Source: RZYY01 sp036794825
Lineage (GTDB): Bacteria > Bacteroidota > Bacteroidia > Bacteroidales > 4484-276
Length of the DNA stretch: 64,000 nt
Direction: 5' to 3'
Assembly (NCBI GenBank): GCA_036794825.1
Contig: DAIRGA010000018.1
Span: 1 to 64,000 of the forward strand
The translations under genes were made by a program, and so were the position numbers. Each line of letters begins with the position of its first letter. Position 1 is the first letter of the stretch. The notes below the pieces were generated by a model, which had not been told where the DNA came from, ran no database searches, and worked only from the letters and a program-made list of their open reading frames with translations. This document shows positions 30,987 through 39,942 of this stretch, piece after piece.

Positions 30987-31946
30987 ATGACCAACGACCT
31001 TCAACTGAGTTTTGCCAAAAAATGGTGGATCAGCATTCGTCCTTTTTCATTGCCGGCCTCCACAATGCCAGTGGTTTTCGGAACCGTGCTTGCCTACGTT
31101 TACGGGGGAGGAGTTTTTGATATCTGGCTGTTTTTACTCTCATTTTTCGGAATGGTGTTTCTACATGCCGGCGCCAATATTCTGAACGATATCTACGATT
31201 TCAAAAATGGTTTTGATAAATTGCCAAACCCGGTCAGCGGCGGTGTAGTAAGAAAAATTATCAGCATTAAAGAGGCCTTCACCGCATCCACAGTACTCTT
31301 TATTTTCGGAACATTGATTGGGTTCTTACTTGCCTGGCTGGTAAATCCAAAACTTCTGTTAATTGGAATTCCAGGTATTCTGATCGGAATTTTTTACACC
31401 AAAGGCAGGAGTATTGCCCTTAAGTACCGTGCTCTTGGTGACCTGGCTGTTTTCCTGAATTTTGGAATTCTGGGAGCATTGGGCGCCTGGTATGTGCAGA
31501 CCGGAACGATGTCATGGATTCCGGTTCTTTGGGCGGTTCCCATTGCCACGCTGGTAATTGCCATCCTTCATGCCAACAACTGGCGCGATATCACAAGCGA
31601 CCGGGACGGGCACATACACACGATTGCTTCCCTGTTGGGAGATAAAGGGTCATTGCGCTACTACGGATTCCTGATTTTTGGTCCTTTTTTCATGGTATTG
31701 GCGCTGATTCTCGTGCCATATTTTATCATTCCCGACTTTCCATTTATGCCCTTCAGTTTTCTGATCGTCCTGCTTTCGTTGCCTCTGGCGCTCAAGCTTT
31801 GGCAAAAAGCACTCAACCGCAAACAGCCAAAAAATCCCATTGACTTTGTTGGGCTGGATGGCGCCACGGCACAATACAATCTGGCATTCGGTCTGCTTTG
31901 CACCGGCGCGCTTGTCATCGAATCGGTGCTCAGAAACCTGATCTGA
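30987..31946 (+). CDS. menA: UbiA-family prenyltransferase, probable MenA
   Basis: 319 aa, about eight to nine TM helices. The Asp-rich prenyl-diphosphate motifs are 'NILNDIYDFKNGFDKLPNP' (about 64-82) and 'NNWRDITSDRDGHIHTIA' (about 196-213). This combination fits 1,4-dihydroxy-2-naphthoate polyprenyltransferase, the membrane step of menaquinone synthesis. No other men gene is nearby, so the substrate is inferred from motif spacing and the family only; other UbiA functions remain possible. The stop overlaps the next start (TGATG at 31944-31948). Confidence 0.78.
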   Translation: MTNDLQLSFAKKWWISIRPFSLPASTMPVVFGTVLAYVYGGGVFDIWLFLLSFFGMVFLHAGANILNDIYDFKNGFDKLPNPVSGGVVRKIISIKEAFTASTVLFIFGTLIGFLLAWLVNPKLLLIGIPGILIGIFYTKGRSIALKYRALGDLAVFLNFGILGALGAWYVQTGTMSWIPVLWAVPIATLVIAILHANNWRDITSDRDGHIHTIASLLGDKGSLRYYGFLIFGPFFMVLALILVPYFIIPDFPFMPFSFLIVLLSLPLALKLWQKALNRKQPKNPIDFVGLDGATAQYNLAFGLLCTGALVIESVLRNLI

Positions 31947-32608
31947 TGAGTCAGAGCAATTCAGCGGGATTTTTTTCTGACCGGCTAACTTTTCTCGTTA
32001 CGCTTCCGGCGCTTGTTTCTTTCTCGGTAATGTTCGTTCAGAAAGAAGCCGGCTGGTTTGACTTCTGGTACTGGATGAGCGCAAACCTGGTGTTTTTCTT
32101 GTCCGTTGCTTTTATTTCCGACAAAGCAAATCTTGAACTGCTGACAACAGACTTCAAAACCCATCCTTTAAAAAAAATAATGATGGGACTAGGCTTTGCG
32201 CTGCTGCTTTTTGTGATCTTTTATTTTGGCAATATCGCTATCCGGATTTTGTTCAGCGGTGCAGGGGAGGGAATCGAACAGGTTTATGATTTTAAGCAAA
32301 ATGCTCCCGACTGGCGGATAATAGTGTTGATGCTGCTGGTGATCGGGCCGGGTGAGGAGTTGTTCTGGAGAGGGTTTTTACAGCGTCGCCTGGGAGTTTC
32401 AACGGGAGAGAATACCGGATTTATTATTGCCACCCTCCTTTATACCGGAGTTCACATTTTCACCGGAAACATGATACTGGTGCTTGCTGCATTGACCTGC
32501 GGAATTTTCTGGGGATGGCTTTACAAAAAATACAACTCGATGATAATAAACATTGTAAGCCATACAGTGTGGGATATCATGGTGTTTATTGTCATACCAT
32601 TCGGTTAA
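31946..32608 (+). CDS. CPBP-family intramembrane metalloprotease
   Basis: 220 aa from the ATG that overlaps the menA stop; a longer start inside menA is less likely. The CAAX-protease/bacteriocin-processing motifs are present: 'GEELFWRGFLQRRLG' (EExxxR), 'YTGVHIFTGN' (catalytic His) and 'NIVSHTVWDIMVF' (HxxxD-like), spread over about six TM helices. CPBP proteins cleave within or near the inner membrane; bacterial substrates are mostly unknown. Coupled to menA by overlap. Confidence 0.9.
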   Translation: MSQSNSAGFFSDRLTFLVTLPALVSFSVMFVQKEAGWFDFWYWMSANLVFFLSVAFISDKANLELLTTDFKTHPLKKIMMGLGFALLLFVIFYFGNIAIRILFSGAGEGIEQVYDFKQNAPDWRIIVLMLLVIGPGEELFWRGFLQRRLGVSTGENTGFIIATLLYTGVHIFTGNMILVLAALTCGIFWGWLYKKYNSMIINIVSHTVWDIMVFIVIPFG

Positions 32609-32647
32609 TTTCGATTTTTCCACCCATAATTCGTGTTCATTTTTCAT

Positions 32648-32655
32648 TACTTTTG
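32648..32655 (+). promoter_or_regulatory. -7 promoter box of the GT39 gene
   Basis: TACTTTTG, an exact TAnnTTTG match 34 nt before the ATG at 32690. Confidence 0.45.
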
Positions 32656-32689
32656 GGCTGGTTTTCAAATGCAATCCAACCTTTGAAAG

Positions 32690-34327
32690 ATGACGCTGCA
32701 ACCGAAAAACGTTTTCCTGTCGCGAGGTGAAGGAAAATATGGCAGATACACTATTATCCTGATCTTCATCTCCCTGCTGATCAGGGGTTTACTTGCCTGG
32801 CTCCTGGAGTTGGGGAATGATGAGGTTTACTATTGGACATATGCGCTTTACCCCGACTGGAGTCATTTCGATCATCCCCCAATGGTGGGTTTACTTATCT
32901 GGTTGACAACGCAAAATTTGCTGCTGGATCAGGAGTTTTTTCTGCGTCTGAGTTCGGTACTTCTTGGCGGGGTAAATACCTGGCTGATTTACAGAATCGG
33001 CAATCATCTTAAAAATCCACAGGCCGGATTCTATGCAGCACTTCTCTACACTACCTCCATTTATGGTTTTGTTATTGCCGGCATTTTCATCCTGCCCGAT
33101 ACTCCGCAGCTTTTTTTCTGGATTTTGAGTTTGCTGCTTCTGCTTCGCATCCTTCCCGACCGTGAACTTACGGCCAAAAACCGGCGTCTTCTTTTGCTTG
33201 CCGGTTTAACCATCGGGCTGGCTCTTTTATCAAAATATACTTCGGCGCTGCTTTGGATAGCCACTGGAATTTACATCTTACTATACAATCGCAATTGGTT
33301 GAAAACAACAGAGTTGTATGTTTCTGTGCTGATTTCAGCTTTGATTTTTATGCCGGTGATTTACTGGAATTACCAACATCATTTTATCAGTTTCACTTTT
33401 CATGGCGACCGGGTGAGCCTGTTTTCATCCGGGATACGACCAGATTTCTTTTTTACCGAACTGGCCGGCCAGATACTGTATAACAATCCCGTGAATTTTG
33501 TCATTATCGTATTTGCGGTGTTGGCCATTTGGAAAAAGAAAATTGGGTTGACTCCTGATTTGACAAACATTTTGCTGCTTACTTCACTGCCACTCATAGG
33601 CATTTTTCTCTTTTTTGCTCTTTTCAGGCAAACCCTTCCCCACTGGAGTGGTCCGGGGTATATCTCGCTTATTGTGCTTGCTGCAGTTCATCTATCCCGG
33701 AAAAACGATGAAAAGCGATCATTTTTGCCGTTACCCTTGCTGTTAAGTGCAGGTTTGCTGATTGCGGGGCTGAGTATTGGTATGGCAGAAATCAAAACCG
33801 GTCTTGTTGGCCAGCCGGCGGTCGAGGACCCTAAAAAACTCGGCCGGCACGATGTAACTCTCGATATGTCGGGTTGGAAAGCGTTTGGTGAGGAGTTCCG
33901 CCGGTTGAGAATTGACGACATTGCTGCAGGAGAAATGTCGGCGATGGCCCCGATCATCATTACACGATGGTTTCCGGGAGCTCATCTTGATTTTTATGTT
34001 GCCAGGCCATCGCGACAAAATGTAATCGCTGTGGGAGAGCTGAAAAATTTGCATAAATACGCGTGGATCAATCGATTGAGACCTGGACTATATCCAACGT
34101 CTGACGCATACTATATTACCTCCAGCCGGGATTTCAAAGACCCCTTACCTACGCTTTCGCCCTATTTCACCGAAATAGAAGAACCGGTTATCATTCAGGG
34201 ATTTAAAGGAGAAAAACACGTCCGGAATTTTTTCATTTACAGGTTAAAGCGTTGTCATACGCTGCCTCCGGATATTCTGGAAGCCAACGGAATTGAACTG
34301 GATTTTCCGAAAAAGAATTATAACTGA
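32690..34327 (+). CDS. GT39-family membrane glycosyltransferase (ArnT/PMT-like)
   Basis: 545 aa, polytopic (about ten to eleven TM helices) with a soluble C-terminal part of about 180 residues. The catalytic first loop 'ELGNDEVYYWTYALYPDW' and 'HFDHPPMVGLLIWL' (about 45-72) is typical of lipid-linked-sugar transferases of the PMT_2/ArnT group, with the acidic residue in 'NDE' the likely catalytic base. The donor would be a polyprenyl-phosphate sugar and the reaction periplasmic; the acceptor (lipid A, protein or glycan) cannot be told. Transcribed alone from an exact TACTTTTG box. Confidence 0.88.
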   Translation: MTLQPKNVFLSRGEGKYGRYTIILIFISLLIRGLLAWLLELGNDEVYYWTYALYPDWSHFDHPPMVGLLIWLTTQNLLLDQEFFLRLSSVLLGGVNTWLIYRIGNHLKNPQAGFYAALLYTTSIYGFVIAGIFILPDTPQLFFWILSLLLLLRILPDRELTAKNRRLLLLAGLTIGLALLSKYTSALLWIATGIYILLYNRNWLKTTELYVSVLISALIFMPVIYWNYQHHFISFTFHGDRVSLFSSGIRPDFFFTELAGQILYNNPVNFVIIVFAVLAIWKKKIGLTPDLTNILLLTSLPLIGIFLFFALFRQTLPHWSGPGYISLIVLAAVHLSRKNDEKRSFLPLPLLLSAGLLIAGLSIGMAEIKTGLVGQPAVEDPKKLGRHDVTLDMSGWKAFGEEFRRLRIDDIAAGEMSAMAPIIITRWFPGAHLDFYVARPSRQNVIAVGELKNLHKYAWINRLRPGLYPTSDAYYITSSRDFKDPLPTLSPYFTEIEEPVIIQGFKGEKHVRNFFIYRLKRCHTLPPDILEANGIELDFPKKNYN

Positions 34328-34380
34328 AGATTTTTATAGTTTTACAGAGCAAATTATTTAATCATTAAACATTACAAACT

Positions 34381-36354
34381 ATGAAGAGAACTTTACTTAT
34401 TTCGATGAGCATTATGTTATCCGTTGTGGTATTCGGGCAGCAAAAAATCCAATTCAGAGAGGGATTAAAAGATTACCGGGCAGTTGAGCGTCCTTTTACC
34501 GATCAGTCGAGTAATGCACCCGTTCCCGCTCCACTGCCGGCACCTGCACAAACCGGCGAAAGAGCAATTGTGTTGCGACAATTGGGGACATCCGGTAATG
34601 GATTTGGGTTCCTGGGTGTGCGCCAGTATCTTTGGGCAGATCCGGCCATTAATGCAATTTCATTTGTTCACAGGATGAATGTACCACCAAACGGACCCGG
34701 CTCCGGTTTCCTGGCTTATGATTATTCGATTGATGGTGGCGCTACCTGGAACAACAACACCCAGGTTTACAATGCCCCCTCTGCCTCCTTTAATGCACGC
34801 TATCCACAGGGAGCGTTTTACAATCCTGCTGGTAATACCGATCCTACCAATGCATACTTTGGTTATTTTGCCGCAGTATTGGATGGCTCCAACGGTGGAA
34901 CCTGGGGCGGATACGGATATGGCGCTCACAAATTCTCAACAGCCGAGCCTCCCACACAGCATAATGTGGCTGCCACTCCTGAATTTTTACAGGGTGTGCC
35001 CGATGCTTTTACAATTACAAGACAGGGGCTTGCCGTTTGCGTGGATCCGACCAACAATGGCGTAGGGCAACCATACCAGGATTTTATGGTGATTACACAG
35101 GGGCCGTTTAACCCCGAAACCGGTGATTTTGACATGGATCGTTATCTTGAGTTCATGCCGGCCGGCGGTGTGAGTCCTGTTTCAGGAAATCCTGCGGGTG
35201 TTGCCGATTGCAAAGTTGCCTTTTCACCCGACGGACAAATCGGGTACATTGCCTACTTATCCAACAATGGTGAAAACACCATCGAATCAGATGGTTGCTA
35301 CTACCCGATTCTTTACAAAACCATTGATGGCGGCCAGTCATGGGATGGGCCCTACAACGTGCAACTGGGTGGCGCCGGAGGTTTACCGATAGTTTTGGAG
35401 TTCCTGCGCGATGAATTGATAGAGATCCTTTTCGAACCGCCACTACCTGACCGCGAAGATATTCCGTTCACAACGGCATTTGAACTTGGATTAACAGTTG
35501 ACTTTGCCGGCAATCCTCACATGATTTTCAGTGTTGGCGTTGGCAGCCAGGATTGGTCAATCTATACTTCGCATACAGGCGCCGCCGGATGCGATGGTAT
35601 GGTTGCCATGCTTCATGTTTTCTCTCCTGATGGCGGCGAAGAATGGCTGGGCAACAATCTGGGGCTGATGTACAACTTCCGCGGCTCATTTCCATACTCC
35701 GGCGGAGACCCCGTTTCAGAGGATAATCGCCCCTTTGTGGCCTCAACGCCGGATGGAACCAGGCTTTTCTTCTCCTGGATTGATACGAACATCGAAGAAT
35801 ACAGTACTAACGATCAACCGGATATTTACTGCATTGGTTACAATGTGATCAATAACACCTATTCAAACCTTTATAATGTTTCCCAATTCTCGGCCGCATG
35901 GTTCAATTCATTTATGGCAGCCGGATCAAAATATGTTCTTGATCAGGGCAATGGAAGTTATAAGATTCCTTTTGTCTATCAGCAAATCAACCCGCTTGAA
36001 TTGGGCGACCCGGTTCAATTCTGGTTTGTGGACAATTTTGTTCTCACCGACTCCGATCTGGGTGTAATCCAGGGAACCGCCGAACTGGAATCGTTCAATT
36101 TCAGTGTTTCTCAGAATTATCCCAATCCCTGCTCAGGACACACTTTCGTTGATATTACCACCCAGGCGGCTGCTACCGTTCAGGTTGATATTTCCAACAT
36201 CACCGGCCAGGTGGTAAGGAAACTGGCCGACAGGCAAATGAATGAGGGAAAACACCAGCTAAGGATTGATTTATCAGGATTGATCCCAGGAGTTTACCTC
36301 GTCAATGTGCGCATTGATGGAAAAGTGATTTCGAAGAAAATGATTGTGAATTAG
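34381..36354 (+). CDS. Large secreted protein with T9SS sorting domain, function unknown
   Basis: 657 aa. A signal peptide (about 1-20, VVVFGQ) precedes a beta-propeller-like body rich in Asp/Gly/Trp turns ('YSIDGGATWNNNTQVY', 'YKTIDGGQSWDGPYNV'), the kind of BNR/Asp-box repeats seen in sialidase-like folds. No catalytic set is identifiable. The last about 80 residues ('SQNYPNPCSGHTFVDI...GVYLVNVRIDGKVISKKMIVN') are a type IX sorting signal. Expected location is the cell surface or outside. A clear terminator follows at 36375. Confidence 0.85.
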   Translation: MKRTLLISMSIMLSVVVFGQQKIQFREGLKDYRAVERPFTDQSSNAPVPAPLPAPAQTGERAIVLRQLGTSGNGFGFLGVRQYLWADPAINAISFVHRMNVPPNGPGSGFLAYDYSIDGGATWNNNTQVYNAPSASFNARYPQGAFYNPAGNTDPTNAYFGYFAAVLDGSNGGTWGGYGYGAHKFSTAEPPTQHNVAATPEFLQGVPDAFTITRQGLAVCVDPTNNGVGQPYQDFMVITQGPFNPETGDFDMDRYLEFMPAGGVSPVSGNPAGVADCKVAFSPDGQIGYIAYLSNNGENTIESDGCYYPILYKTIDGGQSWDGPYNVQLGGAGGLPIVLEFLRDELIEILFEPPLPDREDIPFTTAFELGLTVDFAGNPHMIFSVGVGSQDWSIYTSHTGAAGCDGMVAMLHVFSPDGGEEWLGNNLGLMYNFRGSFPYSGGDPVSEDNRPFVASTPDGTRLFFSWIDTNIEEYSTNDQPDIYCIGYNVINNTYSNLYNVSQFSAAWFNSFMAAGSKYVLDQGNGSYKIPFVYQQINPLELGDPVQFWFVDNFVLTDSDLGVIQGTAELESFNFSVSQNYPNPCSGHTFVDITTQAAATVQVDISNITGQVVRKLADRQMNEGKHQLRIDLSGLIPGVYLVNVRIDGKVISKKMIVN

Positions 36355-36374
36355 AATATTGATCCTGAAATTGT

Positions 36375-36415
36375 AAACCCGGACGGCATCAACTGCTCTC
36401 CGGGTTTTCTTTTTT
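36375..36415 (+). terminator. Rho-independent terminator
   Basis: AAACCCGGA ... TCCGGGTTT (8-9 bp stem, about 15-nt loop) followed by TCTTTTTTC, 21 nt after the stop of the preceding T9SS gene. Confidence 0.8.
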
Positions 36416-36504
36416 CTGCATTACGAAATGGTGCGATTATTGAGAATTTTCGTAAACTTGTTATCATTTTCATCTTCAGTTATTCCACCTAAAAAAATGA
36501 AGTC

Positions 36505-39147
36505 ATGAAACTTACTTTGTGGTTAAAGTTTATGCTTTTTGCAGCATTGATTATCGGGTTGAACATCGGCGTATTTTCGCAAAATGATTTTGAAGAATGG
36601 AAAAAACAGCGACAGCAGCAGATGAATAATTTCCGTGCCGACCGCGAAAAGCAGATGGCCGATCTTGCAAAGCAATTCGATAATTATGTAAAAGAGCAGG
36701 ATAAAGCATTTGCAGATTATCTTACCGAACGCTGGCGCCAGTTTCAGGCATTCCGGGGTATTGAGCGGCCGTTCGAACCAAAGCCGGACGTGATTCCGGT
36801 GTATGAAGAGCCTGATACTACTCCACCGCCCAAACCCCTTCCCTATATTACGAAACCGCCACTAATCACTCCCGCACTAAAGCCCGTCCCAACGACTCCC
36901 CGGGTCATAAAAAGTGAGCCTGTTGAATTCCCCGTGAATATCATCGAGGTGGGTTTTTACGGCAGTCTGCTTGCATTTGAGGTTGACCAGAATATACAAG
37001 GCAACCTCCTGGATGCAATTGATGAAGAGAGCATCAGCAAACAATTCGAAAAGCTGAGTAATACGAATTATAACTCTCTCCTTGAGCAGATTTTTGAGTA
37101 CCGTAACCAGATGAACCTCAATGATTGGGGATATTACCAATTGGTATTGAAACTGGCCGGAGGCATTGCATATCAAAGCGTGAATGATTCGAGATTTCTC
37201 ACCTGGTTTTTGCTGCTTCGCTCGGGTTACAGCACCCGGCTGGCCTATTATGAAAACGAAATTTTCCTGCTTCTCCCTATAGCGAACCAGGTTTACGGCC
37301 GAAGTTTCTTCACTTTTAATAATCAGCCATATTACCTGATGGAGGGGGAAACAGAGCAGCTTTTCAGTTATGAAAATGATTTCCCTGATGCCCGCCGGCT
37401 TTTTGATCTGAACATTTACAAGGCTTTGATGATGGGGGAGGGGTCGGATTCGAGAAATCTCAGTTTTATAATAAATGATGAAACGCACTCAATGAAGATC
37501 AGCTACAATAGTCATATTATTGATTTCTACAGTGATTATCCCCAGGCCGACATCAAAGTCTATCTGGAAGCCATGATTTCGATTGAGTTGAAAAATTCCC
37601 TGGTTGAAAGCCTTGCCCCGCTCATTTCAGGAAAATCAGAGCCGCAAGCCGTGAGCCTGTTGCTCAGGTTTGTACAGACTGCCTTTGACTACAAGACCGA
37701 CCAGGATCAGTTTGGTTTCGAAAAATTTTTCTTCTCCGATGAGCTGTTTCATTACCCCTATTCCGATTGCGAAGACCGCTCGGTGCTGTTTGCATATTTA
37801 GTACGCAGCCTCACCGGACTGGATGTGGTGGGTGTTAAGTATCCCGGCCACCTGGCCACCGCAGTTGCCTTCAGCGAAGATGTTCAGGGTGATTTTGTAA
37901 TGGTGAACGGACGGAAATTCGTCATTGCTGACCCTACCTTTATAAATGCCCCGATTGGAATGACCATGCCTCAATTTGCCAATGTTGAAGCAGAAATTAT
38001 CCCGCTGAACAGTTTTTACAGCCATGCAAAAACGAAGCAGGAAATTTGGGAGGGGCTGATTACCGGAGGTGGCAACCGCGGAGATAATCTTTCGGATATT
38101 GCTTTTAATCAGGAGGGTGAGGCGCTGGTTGCCGGTTATTTTACTCAAAATTTCAATTACAAAACCATTGCAGAATCCGGTAACGATGATCCGTCCATGT
38201 TTGCTCTGCTCATTGATCCCAATGGGCAACCGGTTTGGTTCAACAAAAGTTCGGGAAAAGGAAAAGCGTTGGCCTACACAACTTTGATAACATCATCCGG
38301 AGATGCTTTGGTAGCTGGTACTTTTTCGGGCGAAATGAAAATTGGCAGTTACTCCGTTATTTCTGAAAACAACGCTGATCTTTTTCTCGCTAACTTCGAC
38401 AGGAGAGGTAATATTCAGTGGCTTTCGAGAGCAAATCTCGATACTATAAATCAGAACAACAGCCTGAATTTCGTGGCCAAGTTCACTTCATCGGGCCGGC
38501 ATGTGGGCAATGAGTTATATTTCGAAAGTGCGGAATTCAACGCATTTGGCATTTCCACCAGCGCAGATGGCCAGATCCTGATAACCGGCGCATTCAACAG
38601 GAATACAGGAATGAACGTGGTCGCTGCTTCATTTGCTGCCGGTGGCGAATTTGACCTCAGCACAATGCTGAAGGAAGAGAACGACCGTCTGGTTCAGCAG
38701 AAATACGAGAAGACCATCGCTGGTATGTTTGCCGCCATCAACCTGATTAAATCCAGCGACATCAGCATACACGGGGTTGAAGTTCAACAGATCCTCGACC
38801 GTTACAATCCGGCCTTCAAAAAGGATTTTCCAAACATTTACCGGGTTATCGGCAGCATACTTTTCATCAAAAACGAAGATGGCATCGTTACCATACGCAC
38901 CGAAAGTCCAAAGGGGCTTTCCATTGATATGATGCAAGTGAATAAAGATGCCAAAATAAAAATTGTCATGCTCGAATCCGGTGATGCCCGGCTGGATATC
39001 CTCTCGGGGGTTAAAGTGGGAAAAGCCCTCTGGTGGTATCCACTGAATTATGTGCTGATGTATCGCAGTAATGGCAATTTGCTTTTTGATTATGATACCG
39101 ATAACGCTCAGCAGGTGAGAAACTTAAAGAAAGATATTCTATATTAA
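36505..39147 (+). CDS. Exported transglutaminase-like protein with coiled N-terminus
   Basis: 880 aa. After a signal peptide (about 1-25, GVFSQ) comes a charged Lys/Gln-rich helical stretch (about 26-80) and a Pro-rich linker ('PDTTPPPKPLPYITKPP'). The middle holds a transglutaminase/cysteine-peptidase-like core: Cys422 in 'YSDCEDRSVLFAYLV', His449 in 'YPGHLATAV' and Asp476 in 'FVIADPTF', the order of a papain-like triad. The C-terminal half is beta-rich with 'DIAFNQEGEALVAGYF'-type repeats and no sorting domain. Probable periplasmic or surface enzyme acting on protein or peptidoglycan; substrate unknown. It is followed by a DUF2135 gene 17 nt away. Confidence 0.75.
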   Translation: MKLTLWLKFMLFAALIIGLNIGVFSQNDFEEWKKQRQQQMNNFRADREKQMADLAKQFDNYVKEQDKAFADYLTERWRQFQAFRGIERPFEPKPDVIPVYEEPDTTPPPKPLPYITKPPLITPALKPVPTTPRVIKSEPVEFPVNIIEVGFYGSLLAFEVDQNIQGNLLDAIDEESISKQFEKLSNTNYNSLLEQIFEYRNQMNLNDWGYYQLVLKLAGGIAYQSVNDSRFLTWFLLLRSGYSTRLAYYENEIFLLLPIANQVYGRSFFTFNNQPYYLMEGETEQLFSYENDFPDARRLFDLNIYKALMMGEGSDSRNLSFIINDETHSMKISYNSHIIDFYSDYPQADIKVYLEAMISIELKNSLVESLAPLISGKSEPQAVSLLLRFVQTAFDYKTDQDQFGFEKFFFSDELFHYPYSDCEDRSVLFAYLVRSLTGLDVVGVKYPGHLATAVAFSEDVQGDFVMVNGRKFVIADPTFINAPIGMTMPQFANVEAEIIPLNSFYSHAKTKQEIWEGLITGGGNRGDNLSDIAFNQEGEALVAGYFTQNFNYKTIAESGNDDPSMFALLIDPNGQPVWFNKSSGKGKALAYTTLITSSGDALVAGTFSGEMKIGSYSVISENNADLFLANFDRRGNIQWLSRANLDTINQNNSLNFVAKFTSSGRHVGNELYFESAEFNAFGISTSADGQILITGAFNRNTGMNVVAASFAAGGEFDLSTMLKEENDRLVQQKYEKTIAGMFAAINLIKSSDISIHGVEVQQILDRYNPAFKKDFPNIYRVIGSILFIKNEDGIVTIRTESPKGLSIDMMQVNKDAKIKIVMLESGDARLDILSGVKVGKALWWYPLNYVLMYRSNGNLLFDYDTDNAQQVRNLKKDILY

Positions 39148-39164
39148 TTTCAAAATTATAAATC

Positions 39165-39938
39165 ATGAAAACTAAACTGCTTTTGATTTTGGTGCTGATG
39201 GCTGCATTTCTGCAAACCTTTGCCCAGGTGGATAAAATGCTGGATGTGCTGGACGATGAAACCGACATGGAAAATTACACGCTCCGGTTCCGTAATGCGC
39301 TCGACGGCAGCGCTGTGTTTGGCGCAAATATCAAAATTGACGAAATCGGTGAATTCGTCACCGATCCGGAGGGGAAAATCAAATTTCCGCGGACGATGGA
39401 AGAGGGAAAAATCAGCGTTCATTTTTCTGCTGAAGGTTACATTTCTACCAGCTTAATCGTGGAAATTATTGCGGGTTCCATTTTCAGCAACCGGATTTCA
39501 GTATCACCCGAAATGGCGATGGAGTGGGTCAGGATCGTGCTCGACTGGGGCAACTCGCCCAAAGACCTTGATGCACATTTTGAAAAGAAGGGTCAATACC
39601 ATGTTTCCTTCCGGAATATGAAAACCTCGCAGGATGGCAGTTGTCAGCTCGACCGCGACGACACGAAAGGTTACGGGCCGGAAACCATCACGGTAAAGGA
39701 GATTGAAACCAGTGCCAGCTACGAGTATTGGGTGCATGATTACACCAACCTGGGCAACGACAATTCACGCCAACTCTCCAGATCTGGGGCTACCGTGAAA
39801 GTTTATGGCAACGGGAAATTGATGGAGCAATTTACAGTGCCAAAGGATGGCCGCGGAAATGCGTGGAAAGTGTTCGAAATCAGGAATGGACAGATTGTAG
39901 CCACTAACTACATCAGCTCAGCGCCAACAGGACGGTAA
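39165..39938 (+). CDS. YfaP/DUF2135-like exported protein
   Basis: 257 aa. Signal peptide (about 1-20, LQTFAQ), then a CarboxypepD_reg-like beta-sandwich ('RFRNALDGSAVFGANIKI...TDPEGKIKFP'), then a DUF2135/YfaP domain (about 120-245): 'RIVLDWGNSPKDLDAHF', 'CQLDRDDTKGYGPETITV' and 'YEYWVHDYTN'. DUF2135 proteins in other bacteria occur with von Willebrand or YfaS-type envelope proteins, but their activity is not established. Encoded 17 nt after the transglutaminase-like gene, so the two probably act together. It converges with queA, leaving only 4 nt. Confidence 0.8.
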   Translation: MKTKLLLILVLMAAFLQTFAQVDKMLDVLDDETDMENYTLRFRNALDGSAVFGANIKIDEIGEFVTDPEGKIKFPRTMEEGKISVHFSAEGYISTSLIVEIIAGSIFSNRISVSPEMAMEWVRIVLDWGNSPKDLDAHFEKKGQYHVSFRNMKTSQDGSCQLDRDDTKGYGPETITVKEIETSASYEYWVHDYTNLGNDNSRQLSRSGATVKVYGNGKLMEQFTVPKDGRGNAWKVFEIRNGQIVATNYISSAPTGR

Positions 39939-39942
39939 TCGT

